From contig JBCDLX010000018.1 in assembly GCA_038744785.1 (NCBI GenBank), positions 1 to 64,000 on the forward strand: a stretch of 64,000 nt of DNA. The letters are read 5' to 3'. This stretch comes from Ovoidimarina sp038744785. Its GTDB lineage: Bacteria; Pseudomonadota; Alphaproteobacteria; Rhodobacterales; Rhodobacteraceae. Shown here in pieces: positions 43,312 through 52,219 of this stretch. Position numbers and translations under genes: made by a program. The notes beneath the pieces were generated by a model. It saw only the letters and a program-made list of their open reading frames with translations. It was not told where the DNA came from and ran no database searches. How positions within the stretch are numbered: position 1 is the first letter of the stretch; every line of letters starts with the position of its first letter.

Positions 43312-44043
43312 CTAGATCGATAGCTTCTTAAAGATCTTCTCCGGGACGGATCGGATGATCAGCATTATGTAGCGCCAGAAGAAGGGCGTGTAGATGACGT
43401 CGCGCCGCTTATCGACGGCGCGCAGGATATCACGCGCCACGTCGTCGGGCGCTGCAACAAGAAACATTCCGTCAAGCCCCCAGGTCATCGCCGTGTCGAC
43501 GAAACCGGGCTTAACCGTAACAGCATGCCCGCCAGCCCGGGTCAGCCGGTTCCGAAGTCCTGACATGTATGTATGGAAACCGGCTTTTGCGGCGCCGTAG
43601 ACATAGTTGCCAATACGTCCCCGATCGCCCGCGACAGAGCCGACACCCACCACGGTCCCTTTCGTTTCCTCTAGGACTGGCGAAAGAAGCGTCAGAAGCT
43701 GCGCTGGCCCGGTGAAGTTGTCCTTCACGGTATCTTCGATCAGGCTTGGATCGGCATCGATCTGGTCCTGAGACGGCATCGAGCCCACGAAGACGGCGAC
43801 GTTCAGCGGACTATCTGCGGCGGCGCATCGATCTCGGATCGCGGCAAATCCACCTGCTTCACGGGCATCAAATGCGATCGCTTCGGCCAGCGGCGCGCCG
43901 CGAAGGCCGCAATCTGTTGCCAGGGCTGCAAGATCGTCAATGTCTCTGCCCGCCACCATCACGTTTTCCCCCCGCGCCGCAACAGCGCGGGCCATGGCAC
44001 GCGCCATGGCCGATGACCCGCCGAGGATCAGCCAGGTGCTCAT
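43312..44043 (-). CDS. SDR-family reductase, DprE2-like
   Basis: The 243-residue short-chain dehydrogenase has the nucleotide-binding start LILGGSSAMARAMARAVAARG, Ser in VVGVGSVAGDRGRIG and catalytic YxxxK in YVYGAAKAGFHTYMSGLRNRL. It overlaps the FAD-dependent oxidase gene upstream by four bases. In actinobacteria the analogous DprE1-DprE2 pair epimerises a polyprenyl-phosphate-linked ribose to arabinose. The pairing here suggests a comparable 2'-epimerisation, but the lipid-linked sugar in this organism is not known. Confidence 0.85.
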   Translation of the reverse strand: MSTWLILGGSSAMARAMARAVAARGENVMVAGRDIDDLAALATDCGLRGAPLAEAIAFDAREAGGFAAIRDRCAAADSPLNVAVFVGSMPSQDQIDADPSLIEDTVKDNFTGPAQLLTLLSPVLEETKGTVVGVGSVAGDRGRIGNYVYGAAKAGFHTYMSGLRNRLTRAGGHAVTVKPGFVDTAMTWGLDGMFLVAAPDDVARDILRAVDKRRDVIYTPFFWRYIMLIIRSVPEKIFKKLSI

Positions 44044-45350
44044 GTCAGGCTCCTCAGCCTAAGGCGGCGCACAAGATCGGTGGCAAGGTGTCCTTCGGGA
44101 TCGACAGTTTCTACTTCTCGCGCCCAATCTGCGCGGTTGGGATACATGGCGTGGACTTCTTCCGCCGCGGCCAACGAATCTTTGGCAAGGTATATGCGCC
44201 CACCCGCCTCACGCGTCATCGCGTTGAGCCTGGACATGAGTGTCTCAGGGCCTTGCGCCCCATGGAAGTCGACCGCCAGCGTGTAGCCCTCCATCGGAAA
44301 GGACATCAGCCCCGCATTGCCTGGTCCCATGCGTTTCAGAACCGCAAGAGGCGAAGCCAGCCCGGCGCGCGCAATCTCTCCCAGCATGGTCCGAAGGGCA
44401 GGTGCCGCGTCGAGCGGGACAACACACTGAAACTGGTGAAAGCCCCGTTTCCCGTAGAGCCGATTCCAGTCATGGACTTTGTCGAGCGGAAAAAAGAAAT
44501 CCTCGATCGGCTTCACGACCGTTCGACCACGGGCGGGGACCCTGCGCCAATATGCGGCGTTAAAGCTTCGGATGACGGCAGGCGACAAGGCGATTGCAGG
44601 AGCATCCAGCGGGATGCGACGACCGCGTTTTGCCGAAGGCACAAGGCCTGCTCCGGTTTCGGCCTCTTCCAAAATGCCGCGCCCAAGTGCGGCTCCGGTC
44701 GCCGTTGCATCAATCCAACCGACTGTGTAGGTCGCCTCGGACGCGTCCAGAAGGGCAACGTGTTCTTCCCAGTTGGCCACCCGCCTTTCGGTCACGACGA
44801 TGACGTCACCTTTGGCGCGCTTCATTTGCACCGTGGCTTCCACAACGATCCCGGTTTGCCCGAGCCCGCCCACTGTGGCGGAATAAAGCGGCTCACCGGG
44901 ACTTGCTGTACGCGGACCGATTGGTGTGATCAGCGTTAGTTCCGTCACATGCTGGCCGAACGAGCCGGCCACGTGATGGTTCTTGCCGTGCACATCGTTG
45001 GCGATCGCGCCGCCGATGCTGGCAAAGCCTGTCCCCGGCATCACCGGGACCAACCAACCCATAGGGGCAAGGGTCGCATTAATGTCGCCGATCCGCGCGC
45101 CGCCCTCGACGCGCAGGAGCCCGGACCCTGTGTCGAATCCAAGCATTCTGTCCATGCGGCTTGTGTCGGCGATCCGACCGCCGTCGTTTAGGCACGCATC
45201 CCCGTAGGAGCGGCGCTGTCCCATGGCGGGGAGGGGTGTGTCCGCTACAAGCGCCTCGAGCATACGCCGTCGTTCAGGTCGCGCAACCTGCGATGTGGCC
45301 CGCAACACGCGGCCCCACCCTGTCAATTCCATTTCCTTAAATCTGGGCAT
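44040..45350 (-). CDS. FAD-binding oxidoreductase, DprE1-like
   Basis: The 436-residue oxidoreductase of the ALO/DprE1 family has the N-terminal FAD-binding segment with RSYGDACLNDGGRIADTSRM, and GWLVPVMPGTGFASIGGAIANDVHGKNHHVAGSFGQH, a typical PCMH-fold flavin site. The C-terminal part includes MYPNRADWAREV. It would oxidise the 2'-hydroxyl of a lipid-linked pentose, with the SDR next door completing the epimerisation. Its start overlaps the upstream membrane-protein stop, and it overlaps the SDR gene by four bases, so the three are one unit. Confidence 0.87.
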   Translation of the reverse strand: MPRFKEMELTGWGRVLRATSQVARPERRRMLEALVADTPLPAMGQRRSYGDACLNDGGRIADTSRMDRMLGFDTGSGLLRVEGGARIGDINATLAPMGWLVPVMPGTGFASIGGAIANDVHGKNHHVAGSFGQHVTELTLITPIGPRTASPGEPLYSATVGGLGQTGIVVEATVQMKRAKGDVIVVTERRVANWEEHVALLDASEATYTVGWIDATATGAALGRGILEEAETGAGLVPSAKRGRRIPLDAPAIALSPAVIRSFNAAYWRRVPARGRTVVKPIEDFFFPLDKVHDWNRLYGKRGFHQFQCVVPLDAAPALRTMLGEIARAGLASPLAVLKRMGPGNAGLMSFPMEGYTLAVDFHGAQGPETLMSRLNAMTREAGGRIYLAKDSLAAAEEVHAMYPNRADWAREVETVDPEGHLATDLVRRLRLRSLT

Positions 45351-46341
45351 CGCGCACCTTCAGGGAAGCTCTTTCAGCCACCGGGAAAATCAAAAGGCCA
45401 AGACCAATGGCGAACCACAGCGTCGTAACACGAATGATCAGTGTGGCGGGCGCCGATACAGCAAGCGGCACGCCCTCTAGGCTCAAAAGCGCGATCATCA
45501 CCGCTTCCGCCCCGCCAACGCCGCCCGGAGCCCCCGTCAAGCCTCCGGCAAGGCTTGAGAAAATGAAGACCGCGGTCGCGGTCCAGAAGCCAACATCAGC
45601 GCCCATCCAACTAAGGAGCAGGTAGAAGGCGTAGCCCTCTGCCAACCATCCGACGATGCCTAGTCCGCTGGCGAACCCAATAAGCCATGGGCTTCGGAAG
45701 ACCGCGAGCGACCGGGACGCCCCACGGACGCGCGCAAAGAGCCGCTTGAACCGGCCAGTCGCCCGGTAGCTCCAGAGCGCGATTGAGGCAAGAAGCGCGG
45801 GATGCGTTGCGATCCAGGCTGCAGCGAGGGCCAGAAAGACGAGTGGAACAGCTCCCGCAATGCCGTCTGCCGAAAGGGCCAATGCAAGAACTAGGATCAG
45901 TGCCAAGGCGACAAGATCCGACGCGCGATCGGCAAGCATCAGCGGTGCCGTGCGTTCGAAGCTCCAACCTGTTTCGCGGCGCAGCCAGCGCATCCGGATC
46001 AACTCGCCCACACGACCGGGTGTTGCAGACATTGCAAAACCACCAAAGAAATGGCGAAGATCCTGCCGAAGTGTGGTTGGCACCCCCAACTTACGCGCAA
46101 ATAGATGCCAGCGCAGGCCCCGAAAGCCGTAGTTGACGAGGCTGAGCGCCAACAGAAGCACGATCTCAGCTCCGGCAAGTCGCGCAATGCCATCTCGCGT
46201 TTCTTCCCATCCGGTTGCAGCAGAAAGCCCTGCAAGACCAAGAATCGTAGACACAAAAAGCCCGCCAAGGATCAGCAGATCCCTGGTCTTTGTGTCCTCA
46301 CGCCGTGGCACTTGCATGCGGATAACACTGCTCGTTGTCAT
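45337..46341 (-). CDS. Lysylphosphatidylglycerol synthetase-like/UPF0104 membrane protein
   Basis: The 334-residue integral membrane protein has about eight helices and the family landmarks FGGFAMSATPGRVGELIRMRWLRRE and SLAGGLTGAPGGVGGAEAVMIALL. The family (YbhN/AglD-like) is linked to flipping or modification of lipid-linked saccharides. It overlaps the DprE1-like gene by 14 bases. The operon suggests a pathway for a polyprenyl-linked sugar and its transfer or flipping. An internal ATG at codon 9 is an alternative start. Confidence 0.83.
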   Translation of the reverse strand: MTTSSVIRMQVPRREDTKTRDLLILGGLFVSTILGLAGLSAATGWEETRDGIARLAGAEIVLLLALSLVNYGFRGLRWHLFARKLGVPTTLRQDLRHFFGGFAMSATPGRVGELIRMRWLRRETGWSFERTAPLMLADRASDLVALALILVLALALSADGIAGAVPLVFLALAAAWIATHPALLASIALWSYRATGRFKRLFARVRGASRSLAVFRSPWLIGFASGLGIVGWLAEGYAFYLLLSWMGADVGFWTATAVFIFSSLAGGLTGAPGGVGGAEAVMIALLSLEGVPLAVSAPATLIIRVTTLWFAIGLGLLIFPVAERASLKVRDAQI

Positions 46342-46399
46342 TGTGGCCGCGCATATCGGCCAATTTGGGCAGTATTATGAATTTATTCTAAACAATCGG

Positions 46400-46690
46400 C
46401 TAGACACTGAATACGTCTGCCCAATCTGGGTTTTTTCGTCGCTCCGCATTCACGAACGGGCAAAGGGGAACAATCTGGAACCCTTCTGCGCGGGCATCCT
46501 CAACGATCCGCGTGACCAACGCCCGCCCCATTCCGGTGCCTTTTAACTCCTCTGGTACGCCCGTGTGGTCGGCGATCACGGTCTGTGGCGACAGGATTGA
46601 ATAGGTCAGTACTGCCTCAGCGTCCCCGTGGTAAATAACGTAGCGACCCTTCGAGCCCTGTACCTCGCGGAGAATCTCAAACTCAGACAA
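46400..46690 (-). CDS. Small GNAT-family acetyltransferase (YjdJ-like)
   Basis: The 96-residue protein is of the short N-acetyltransferase class. The acetyl-CoA-binding region is GVPEELKGTGMGRALVTRIVEDARAEGFQIVPLCPFV. The Arg/Gln-x-x-Gly-x-Gly/Ala turn reads KGTGMGRA. Related proteins carry a Cys in LCPFV, as here. The start overlaps the end of the scoB gene by eight bases. The acceptor substrate is unknown. Confidence 0.85.
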   Translation of the reverse strand: MSEFEILREVQGSKGRYVIYHGDAEAVLTYSILSPQTVIADHTGVPEELKGTGMGRALVTRIVEDARAEGFQIVPLCPFVNAERRKNPDWADVFSV

Positions 46691-47309
46691 TTGTGGCCTC
46701 GGTCGCTGCCCTAAGGTCGTCTTCCGTCACGTCATCCGCCGCTTCGACGATCTTCAGGCCGCCATCGACCACATCAAGAACCCCGAGGTTGGTGATGATC
46801 CTGTCAACAACGCCCTGACCTGTCAGCGGCAGGGTGCATTCCTTCAGAAGCTTGGATGCGCCATGCTTGTTCTGGTGGTCCATCACGACGACCACGCGTC
46901 CGACGCCAGCCACAAGGTCCATTGCGCCGCCCATGCCTTTGACAAGTTTGCCGGGGATCATCCAATTTGCAAGATCGCCATTCTCTGCAACCTCCATCGC
47001 GCCGAGGATGGCCATGGCAATCTTTCCGCCCCGGATCATGCCAAACGATGTCGCGCTGTCGAAATACGAGGTATCTGGAAGTTCGGTGATCGTCTGCTTG
47101 CCCGCATTGATCAGATCGGCATCCTCTTCGCCCTCTAAAGGGAAGGGGCCCATGCCAAGCATCCCGTTCTCCGATTGCAAGGTCACCTCGACACCATCGG
47201 GAATGAAATTCGGCACCAGAGTCGGGATGCCAATCCCGAGGTTCACATAGGTGCCGTCTTCAAGCTCTTGTGCGGCACGGGCCGCCATCTGATTGCGGTC
47301 CCAGGGCAT
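46683..47309 (-). CDS. scoB: Succinyl-CoA:3-ketoacid CoA-transferase subunit B
   Basis: The 208-residue beta subunit contains the catalytic Glu in LQSENGMLGMGPFP, preceded by GTYVNLGIGIPTLVPNFIP. It transfers CoA from succinyl-CoA to acetoacetate or another 3-oxoacid. Its start overlaps the stop of scoA by one base and the two would be translated together. The length and motif match the family. Confidence 0.94.
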   Translation of the reverse strand: MPWDRNQMAARAAQELEDGTYVNLGIGIPTLVPNFIPDGVEVTLQSENGMLGMGPFPLEGEEDADLINAGKQTITELPDTSYFDSATSFGMIRGGKIAMAILGAMEVAENGDLANWMIPGKLVKGMGGAMDLVAGVGRVVVVMDHQNKHGASKLLKECTLPLTGQGVVDRIITNLGVLDVVDGGLKIVEAADDVTEDDLRAATEATIV

Positions 47310-48013
47310 TATGCTTCCTCCCGCTTGCGCACTGTGCGCTGTTCAATTCGCTTTTCATGCTCGCCCTGAACAATGCGGTGCACGTAGATGCCGGGCATGT
47401 GTATGTGGTCGGGATCGAGACTGCCCACCGGCACAATCTCTTCAACTTCCATGACGCAGACCTTCCCGCACATCGCCGCGGGTGGATTAAAATTGCGGGC
47501 GGTCTTTCGGAAGACACAGTTGCCGGTCTCGTCGGCCTTCCACGCCTTTACAATAGACAGATCAGCAAAGATGCCTTCTTCCATGATGTAGGTCTTGCCA
47601 TTGAAGTCGCGGTGGTCCTTGCCTTCTGCAATCACCGTGCCCACACCGGTCTGAGTATAAAAACCAGGGATGCCCGCGCCGCCCGCCCGCATGCGTTCGG
47701 CAAGCGTGCCTTGCGGGTTGAATTCCAACTCCAGCTCGCCCGATAGGAATTGACGCATGAACTCGGCGTTTTCGCCTACGTACGACGACTGCATTTTCTT
47801 GATCTGTTTGGTGTCGAGCAGCTTGCCAAGCCCGAAGCCATCGACACCGCAATTGTTCGAGGCGATCGTCAAATCTTGGGTACCCGCCGCCACAATCGCG
47901 TCGATTAAAAGTTCAGGAATACCGCAAAGTCCGAATCCGCCGGCCGCGATATGCATCCCGTCAAACAGAAGCCCATCCAGAGCCTCGCTGGCCGAGCCGT
48001 ATACCTTCTTCAT
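47309..48013 (-). CDS. scoA: Succinyl-CoA:3-ketoacid CoA-transferase subunit A
   Basis: The 234-residue alpha subunit has the CoA-binding signature LFDGMHIAAGGFGLCGIPELLIDAI near the N-terminus and GAGIPGFYTQTGVGTVIAEGKDHRDFNGK later. It lets acetoacetate enter central metabolism. GGAGAG is found seven bases before the ATG. No regulator or other ketone-body gene is adjacent, apart from the small acetyltransferase downstream. Confidence 0.94.
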   Translation of the reverse strand: MKKVYGSASEALDGLLFDGMHIAAGGFGLCGIPELLIDAIVAAGTQDLTIASNNCGVDGFGLGKLLDTKQIKKMQSSYVGENAEFMRQFLSGELELEFNPQGTLAERMRAGGAGIPGFYTQTGVGTVIAEGKDHRDFNGKTYIMEEGIFADLSIVKAWKADETGNCVFRKTARNFNPPAAMCGKVCVMEVEEIVPVGSLDPDHIHMPGIYVHRIVQGEHEKRIEQRTVRKREEA

Positions 48014-48178
48014 GGAAACTCTCCGTCTTGGACGTTGGCGCGGTTTTGGCCAAGGCCACGAAGGAAGTCAATCGCGCGCCACCCGGCGGCCTTATGCCAG
48101 CAGCGTGACCAACATCGAAGAGATCAGTGCCACCTTACTGACAGCCGTATTTTGGCGCCGCGACCGAAACCCGGACCG

Positions 48179-49024
48179 TTATTCGGGTTCAGCGGCCAGA
48201 CCGTAAAGCGCCTCCATCCCCCGGCCCGGAGTTGTGCCCGGGAATGCGCGGTCGAAAATCTCACGCATGCCTCCGCTGATGTAGAGGCGGCTGATCGCCC
48301 GGTCGACCGCCAATCTGAATTCGGCATCGCCCCGAGCCAAAGCCAGCCCCTGTTTTTCAAGCGTCAGCGGGCGACTCGCGACCGACAGCCGCTCCTTCTC
48401 GCCCGATGCCAGGATTTCGAACACAAGTATCGATTGGTCTGCAAGGTAGGCATCGATTTCACTGTTCAGAAGGGCCGCGATCCCGTCCTTGTGGCTGGCG
48501 AAACGTTCGATCCGAGGTTCTGCGCCCAAGCGGTTCATTGTGGTCTGAAGCGCGTCTTCGGTCGTTGTGTTGGACCTGATCCCAACAGTTTTTCCATCAA
48601 AGTTCGCGGGGTCCGGATCCCCACCTTTCCTGACTGCAACCGAAGCACCGTCGACAAAAACCGGGATCGAGAAATCGACAAGCTCGCGGCGTGACAGCGT
48701 GATGGTTGCCGCGCCGCACAGAAGATCAGCCTCGCCGTTTATAATTGTGTCGAATCTGGTGCTTGTGTCGACCGCAATGAACTCCGCCGTCAGTTCCATA
48801 TCATAAATCGCAGAGATCGCCTTTGCGATCGCGACGCAGACCGCAGGCGTGTATCCCGCCGGATTGCCCTCGTCGTTCACGTACGACATTGGGCGCGCAT
48901 CGACCCGGTGGGCCAGCACGATCTTTCCGGTTTCACGCAGACGGTCGAGCGTTTGGGCGTTCGCCTGTTCGGTCGTTGCAATCCCGCACAATCCAAGCAG
49001 GACCGCCACAAACAATGGTTTCAT
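48179..49024 (-). CDS. Amino-acid ABC-type substrate-binding protein
   Basis: The 281-residue periplasmic protein of the SBP_bac_3 family has a signal peptide (about 1-23, LFVAVLLGLCGIATTEQANAQ) and a bilobed fold. Typical strings are LDRLRETGKIVLAHRVDARP, YTPAVCVAIAKAISAIYDMEL, RFDTIINGEADLLCGAATITL and FDGKTVGIRSNTTTEDAL. No permease or ATPase gene is adjacent, so it is an orphan binding protein, or it feeds a transporter encoded elsewhere. Confidence 0.9.
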   Translation of the reverse strand: MKPLFVAVLLGLCGIATTEQANAQTLDRLRETGKIVLAHRVDARPMSYVNDEGNPAGYTPAVCVAIAKAISAIYDMELTAEFIAVDTSTRFDTIINGEADLLCGAATITLSRRELVDFSIPVFVDGASVAVRKGGDPDPANFDGKTVGIRSNTTTEDALQTTMNRLGAEPRIERFASHKDGIAALLNSEIDAYLADQSILVFEILASGEKERLSVASRPLTLEKQGLALARGDAEFRLAVDRAISRLYISGGMREIFDRAFPGTTPGRGMEALYGLAAEPE

Positions 49025-49109
49025 CCTAAAGTCTCCCTCCGGTTTCGTATGAGCCTACCGGTCTTTGGACCCAGGTCCAGTCCAGGCTGACTGTTGTGAC
49101 GGCTACAGC

Positions 49110-50281
49110 TCAAAGAAGGACCAGTTTCTTGGCCACTTCGAAGAGTTCCTTGATCGGCAATGCTCCCGATCCCGCAAGAAGCAGCGGCACAGGCGCCGCG
49201 CCGCTTAGCGGCAAGACGGCTTCGCGTGAAAACGGGCGAAGCCGCAACTCGTTGGCAGCCTTTCTGAATTTGCTGGGGTCGTCGGTGATACCCGACGTGT
49301 CCGCGACCGTTTCGACTGATGGGCCGACCAGGTTCCTTCCGAAAGCGGCGCGTTCTTTCTCGCGCTGAACGCGTGTGTCGATCGTGTCAGCCTCCTTCAG
49401 CGCAAGTTCCTTCAGCCGCGCAAGTGGAACGACAAATGCCGTTAATGGCGACAGGAAGACGACCAATACGATGGTCAGCCAACTGCACATAACGAAGGCG
49501 TAGATTTCGAGGCTCATTTCGTCGGCGCCAACCTGCCGGAAGACGATGGCGGCAAGATCGAAACTGAACGCTGTGACAATCGGCGAGAATGCATTGGGAT
49601 AACGTCCCATGAATGCGATGCCGCCTGACTTGTCGGGGTGGGTTACGACCAGCTGCAGTTCGAGGCGCGATATCCAGAGGAGCAGGCGGCTCCAGACCGC
49701 GATCCGCCAGATCCAGCGAAAGAGAAGGAACCAAAATATCGGAGATGAAACGAGCAGGATCCACCAGCCAGCGGGCTTCATGCGATTGTCGTCAGAGGCA
49801 GCGAACATCATGTCGGCGCCTGCTGGGTCGAGCGTGACCGAAAGGATGGGGATCGCCGACATGATGATCGCTGCGACGGCACAGACCAGTTCAGGCAAGG
49901 CGGAGTTTCGAAAGCGCAAGGCCTTGGCTACCATAGCGGCGCCCTTTTCGCGGCCACTTTCTGGAAGCAGCCCGGTTTCGTCGAGCCGATCCAGGAAATC
50001 CTCGAGCCGCTGATCAAGGTTTCGTTCGAAGGATATGGTGATGACGATGAACAGGATGAACCGGGCAACGAAATCGGGATTGGCCAAGAGCGTGCCCATC
50101 GCAACAGGTCCACGGCTTACGAGTTCTAAACAAGGGGCGCAAGCGCTGTGAGTGCCGCAAAGATCAGTGCCCGGCGGACGGCCCGGTCCGCCTGGTCGCG
50201 CACAAGCCCAATCTGCCGCTGAAGTTCGTAGTACGGTCCGCCGCGCGAGATCTGAAATTCTTCGCCGGATTTGCTTTCCAT
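49110..50281 (-). pseudogene. Membrane protein gene interrupted by a probable one-base frameshift
   Basis: The likely original start is the ATG at 50281 (MESKSGEEFQISRGGPYYE...), in a frame that runs to APLV and stops at TAG 50126-50128. The rest of the protein continues from the same point in another frame (LELVSRGPVAMGTLLANPDFV...) down to 49110. One extra T near 50128-50130, in a run of three A on the plus strand, would restore GTT TTA GAA and one continuous protein. The product would have about four membrane helices and no named function. The alternative frame open to 50306 reads as nonsense upstream of the join. Either a real mutation or a sequencing error. Confidence 0.75.
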
Positions 50282-50378
50282 GGCTTACCCCCAAGCCGCG
50301 GCGCAAAACTAGCGCCTACAGGAGAAAGACTAGCGGCCAAGCAGGGCGCTCACTAGCCCCCCGCTGGACAGGGACAGC

Positions 50379-50960
50379 CTAGCTCTTTGTGCCGCGCCGA
50401 TCGTCGCGGAGGTTCGAATACAGAACGTGGTTCCGCCAGCGGCCATTGATCTGAAGATAGGCCTGAGCGACCCCTTCGTACTTGAATCCGCAAGACTCCA
50501 GCAGCCCGCGCGAGGCCTTGTTTTCCTGCAAGCAGGCCGCTTGGATGCGGCTCAGGTCCATGGCGGTGAACGCATGGTGCACAACCCCACCTATCGCCTC
50601 GGACATGTAGCCAAGGCGCGCGAACTTTTCGCCGATCCAGTATCCCAGCGTGGCCGACTGCGACGGGCCCCGCGCAATGTTATCGAGCGTGATTGCACCT
50701 AAGAGGCACCCGTCATCGCGCCGAAAAAGGAAAAGCGGTACAGCGCTGCCCGATGCAATCGAGCGCTGCGCCCAATACACGCGATTTGTGAATGACTTGC
50801 GGCTCAGGTGATCCGGTGCCCAGGCCGGTTCCCATGGCACCAGAAAATCCCGGCTGGCATCACGAAGCGCAATCCATTCACGAAAATCGCTGTGGTTGGG
50901 TGGACGAAGGGTCAGTCGTTCTGTTTCGATCCGGACACGACGTCGGCGGGCAAGCATCAC
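50379..50960 (-). CDS. RimJ/RimL-type GNAT acetyltransferase
   Basis: The 193-residue acetyltransferase of the ribosomal-protein N-acetylation class has ERLTLRPPNHSDFREWIALRD near the start, LLGAITLDNIARGPSQSATLGYWIGEKFARLGYMSEAI in the core, and ENKASRGLLESCGFKYEGVAQAYLQINGRWRNHVLY at the end. This arrangement is typical of RimJ. It overlaps the M16 peptidase stop by four bases and is a conserved neighbour there in Rhodobacterales. The acceptor protein is not known. Confidence 0.9.
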   Translation of the reverse strand: MMLARRRRVRIETERLTLRPPNHSDFREWIALRDASRDFLVPWEPAWAPDHLSRKSFTNRVYWAQRSIASGSAVPLFLFRRDDGCLLGAITLDNIARGPSQSATLGYWIGEKFARLGYMSEAIGGVVHHAFTAMDLSRIQAACLQENKASRGLLESCGFKYEGVAQAYLQINGRWRNHVLYSNLRDDRRGTKS

Positions 50961-52219
50961 GCGGCAAGCCGTCCGGTCAGTACCTCTAGGTCCGGTGCGC
51001 GAGACAACGGCCCGTAGAGCGCCATCGCTGCCGCGCCGCGACCTGCAAGACGCCCCGCAAACTCGCGCACATCGCCTGTTGTGACCGCATCGATGCGTTC
51101 GACCGTCTCATCCAGCGTCGGGACTCGTCCCCAGATCGCCAGGAGACGGGCGATGCGCTCGGCCCGCGATGAGGCACTTTCAAGTCCCATCAACAGACCG
51201 GCTTTCATCTGGGCGCGTGCACGGGCAACCTCTTCGGGCGAGATGTCGCCCGCTGACCGGCGGATCAGATCTACGGTCAGTTCGGAAAGCTGGCCGATCT
51301 CGTCGCTGCCAGTGCCCGCGTAGATCGTCAGAAGCCCTGAATCGGCATATGCGCTGGCCTGCGCAAAGATAGAATAGCAAAGCCCGCGCGCTTCGCGCGC
51401 TTCCTGAAAAAGCCGCGAAGACATCCCGCCGCCAAGGACGCTGGCGTAGATCTGCGATGTGTAAAGCGCGGGCTCGCGATATCCCGGGGCTTCGAAGCCC
51501 AGCGTAAAATGAACCTGCTCCAGTCGTTTGTCTTCACGCCGTTCGCCACCAGCAAAAGCGGCGGGTTCCACATCAGGCGTGTCATGGGCCGTCAGATGGC
51601 CGAAGATCTGCTCGGCCGCCTTGACGATGGTGTCGTGATCCACCGCGCCTGCTGCGGCCACGATCATCTGCCCGGGGCCATACCGCTCTGACACGAACCC
51701 CGACAGGTCCGCGCGCGAAAACGCTCGTACCCGCTCTGCCGGACCAAGGATCGTACGGCCCATCGGTTGCCCTGGATAGGCCGCTTCCTGTAGCCAGTCG
51801 AACACGACGTCGTCAGGCGTATCATGGACCTGACCGATCTCTTGTAGGATGACGTGCCGTTCGACCTCGATCTCTCTTTGATCGAAGACCGGGTTCAGAA
51901 CGATGTCGGAAATCACATCAAGAGCCAACGGCACGTCGTCTTCAAGAACACGCGCGTAGTAGGCGGTCATTTCGCGGCTTGTATACGCGTTGATGTAGCC
52001 GCCGACGTCCTCAATCGCTTCGGCGATCTGAAGCGCGTTGCGACTGGTGGTGCCCTTGAAGGCCATGTGTTCCAGGAAATGCGCGATGCCGTTCTGATCT
52101 TCTCGCTCGTGCCGCCCGCCGGCCATGATCCATACTCCGATGGAAGCAGACTTCAGCCCCGGCATATGTTCGGTGACGATGCGCAGGCCATTCGAAAGGG
52201 TGTGGGTCTCGACGGTCAA
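50957..52219 (-). CDS. M16-family zinc peptidase (mitochondrial processing peptidase-like)
   Basis: The 420-residue peptidase has the inverted zinc motif HFLEH at residues 47-51 (HFLEHMAFKGT), with the downstream Glu in ALDVISDIVLNPVFDQREIEVERHVILQEIGQ. The C-terminal half is the inactive M16 domain. Alphaproteobacterial members are the closest relatives of the mitochondrial processing peptidase beta subunit. It overlaps threonine synthase by four bases upstream and the acetyltransferase downstream. Confidence 0.94.
   Translation of the reverse strand: MTVETHTLSNGLRIVTEHMPGLKSASIGVWIMAGGRHEREDQNGIAHFLEHMAFKGTTSRNALQIAEAIEDVGGYINAYTSREMTAYYARVLEDDVPLALDVISDIVLNPVFDQREIEVERHVILQEIGQVHDTPDDVVFDWLQEAAYPGQPMGRTILGPAERVRAFSRADLSGFVSERYGPGQMIVAAAGAVDHDTIVKAAEQIFGHLTAHDTPDVEPAAFAGGERREDKRLEQVHFTLGFEAPGYREPALYTSQIYASVLGGGMSSRLFQEAREARGLCYSIFAQASAYADSGLLTIYAGTGSDEIGQLSELTVDLIRRSAGDISPEEVARARAQMKAGLLMGLESASSRAERIARLLAIWGRVPTLDETVERIDAVTTGDVREFAGRLAGRGAAAMALYGPLSRAPDLEVLTGRLAA

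Noticed and set aside
43746..44939. A 397-codon plus-strand frame
   Set aside because: Antisense to the SDR and FAD-oxidase genes, which have clear family signatures and proper overlaps.
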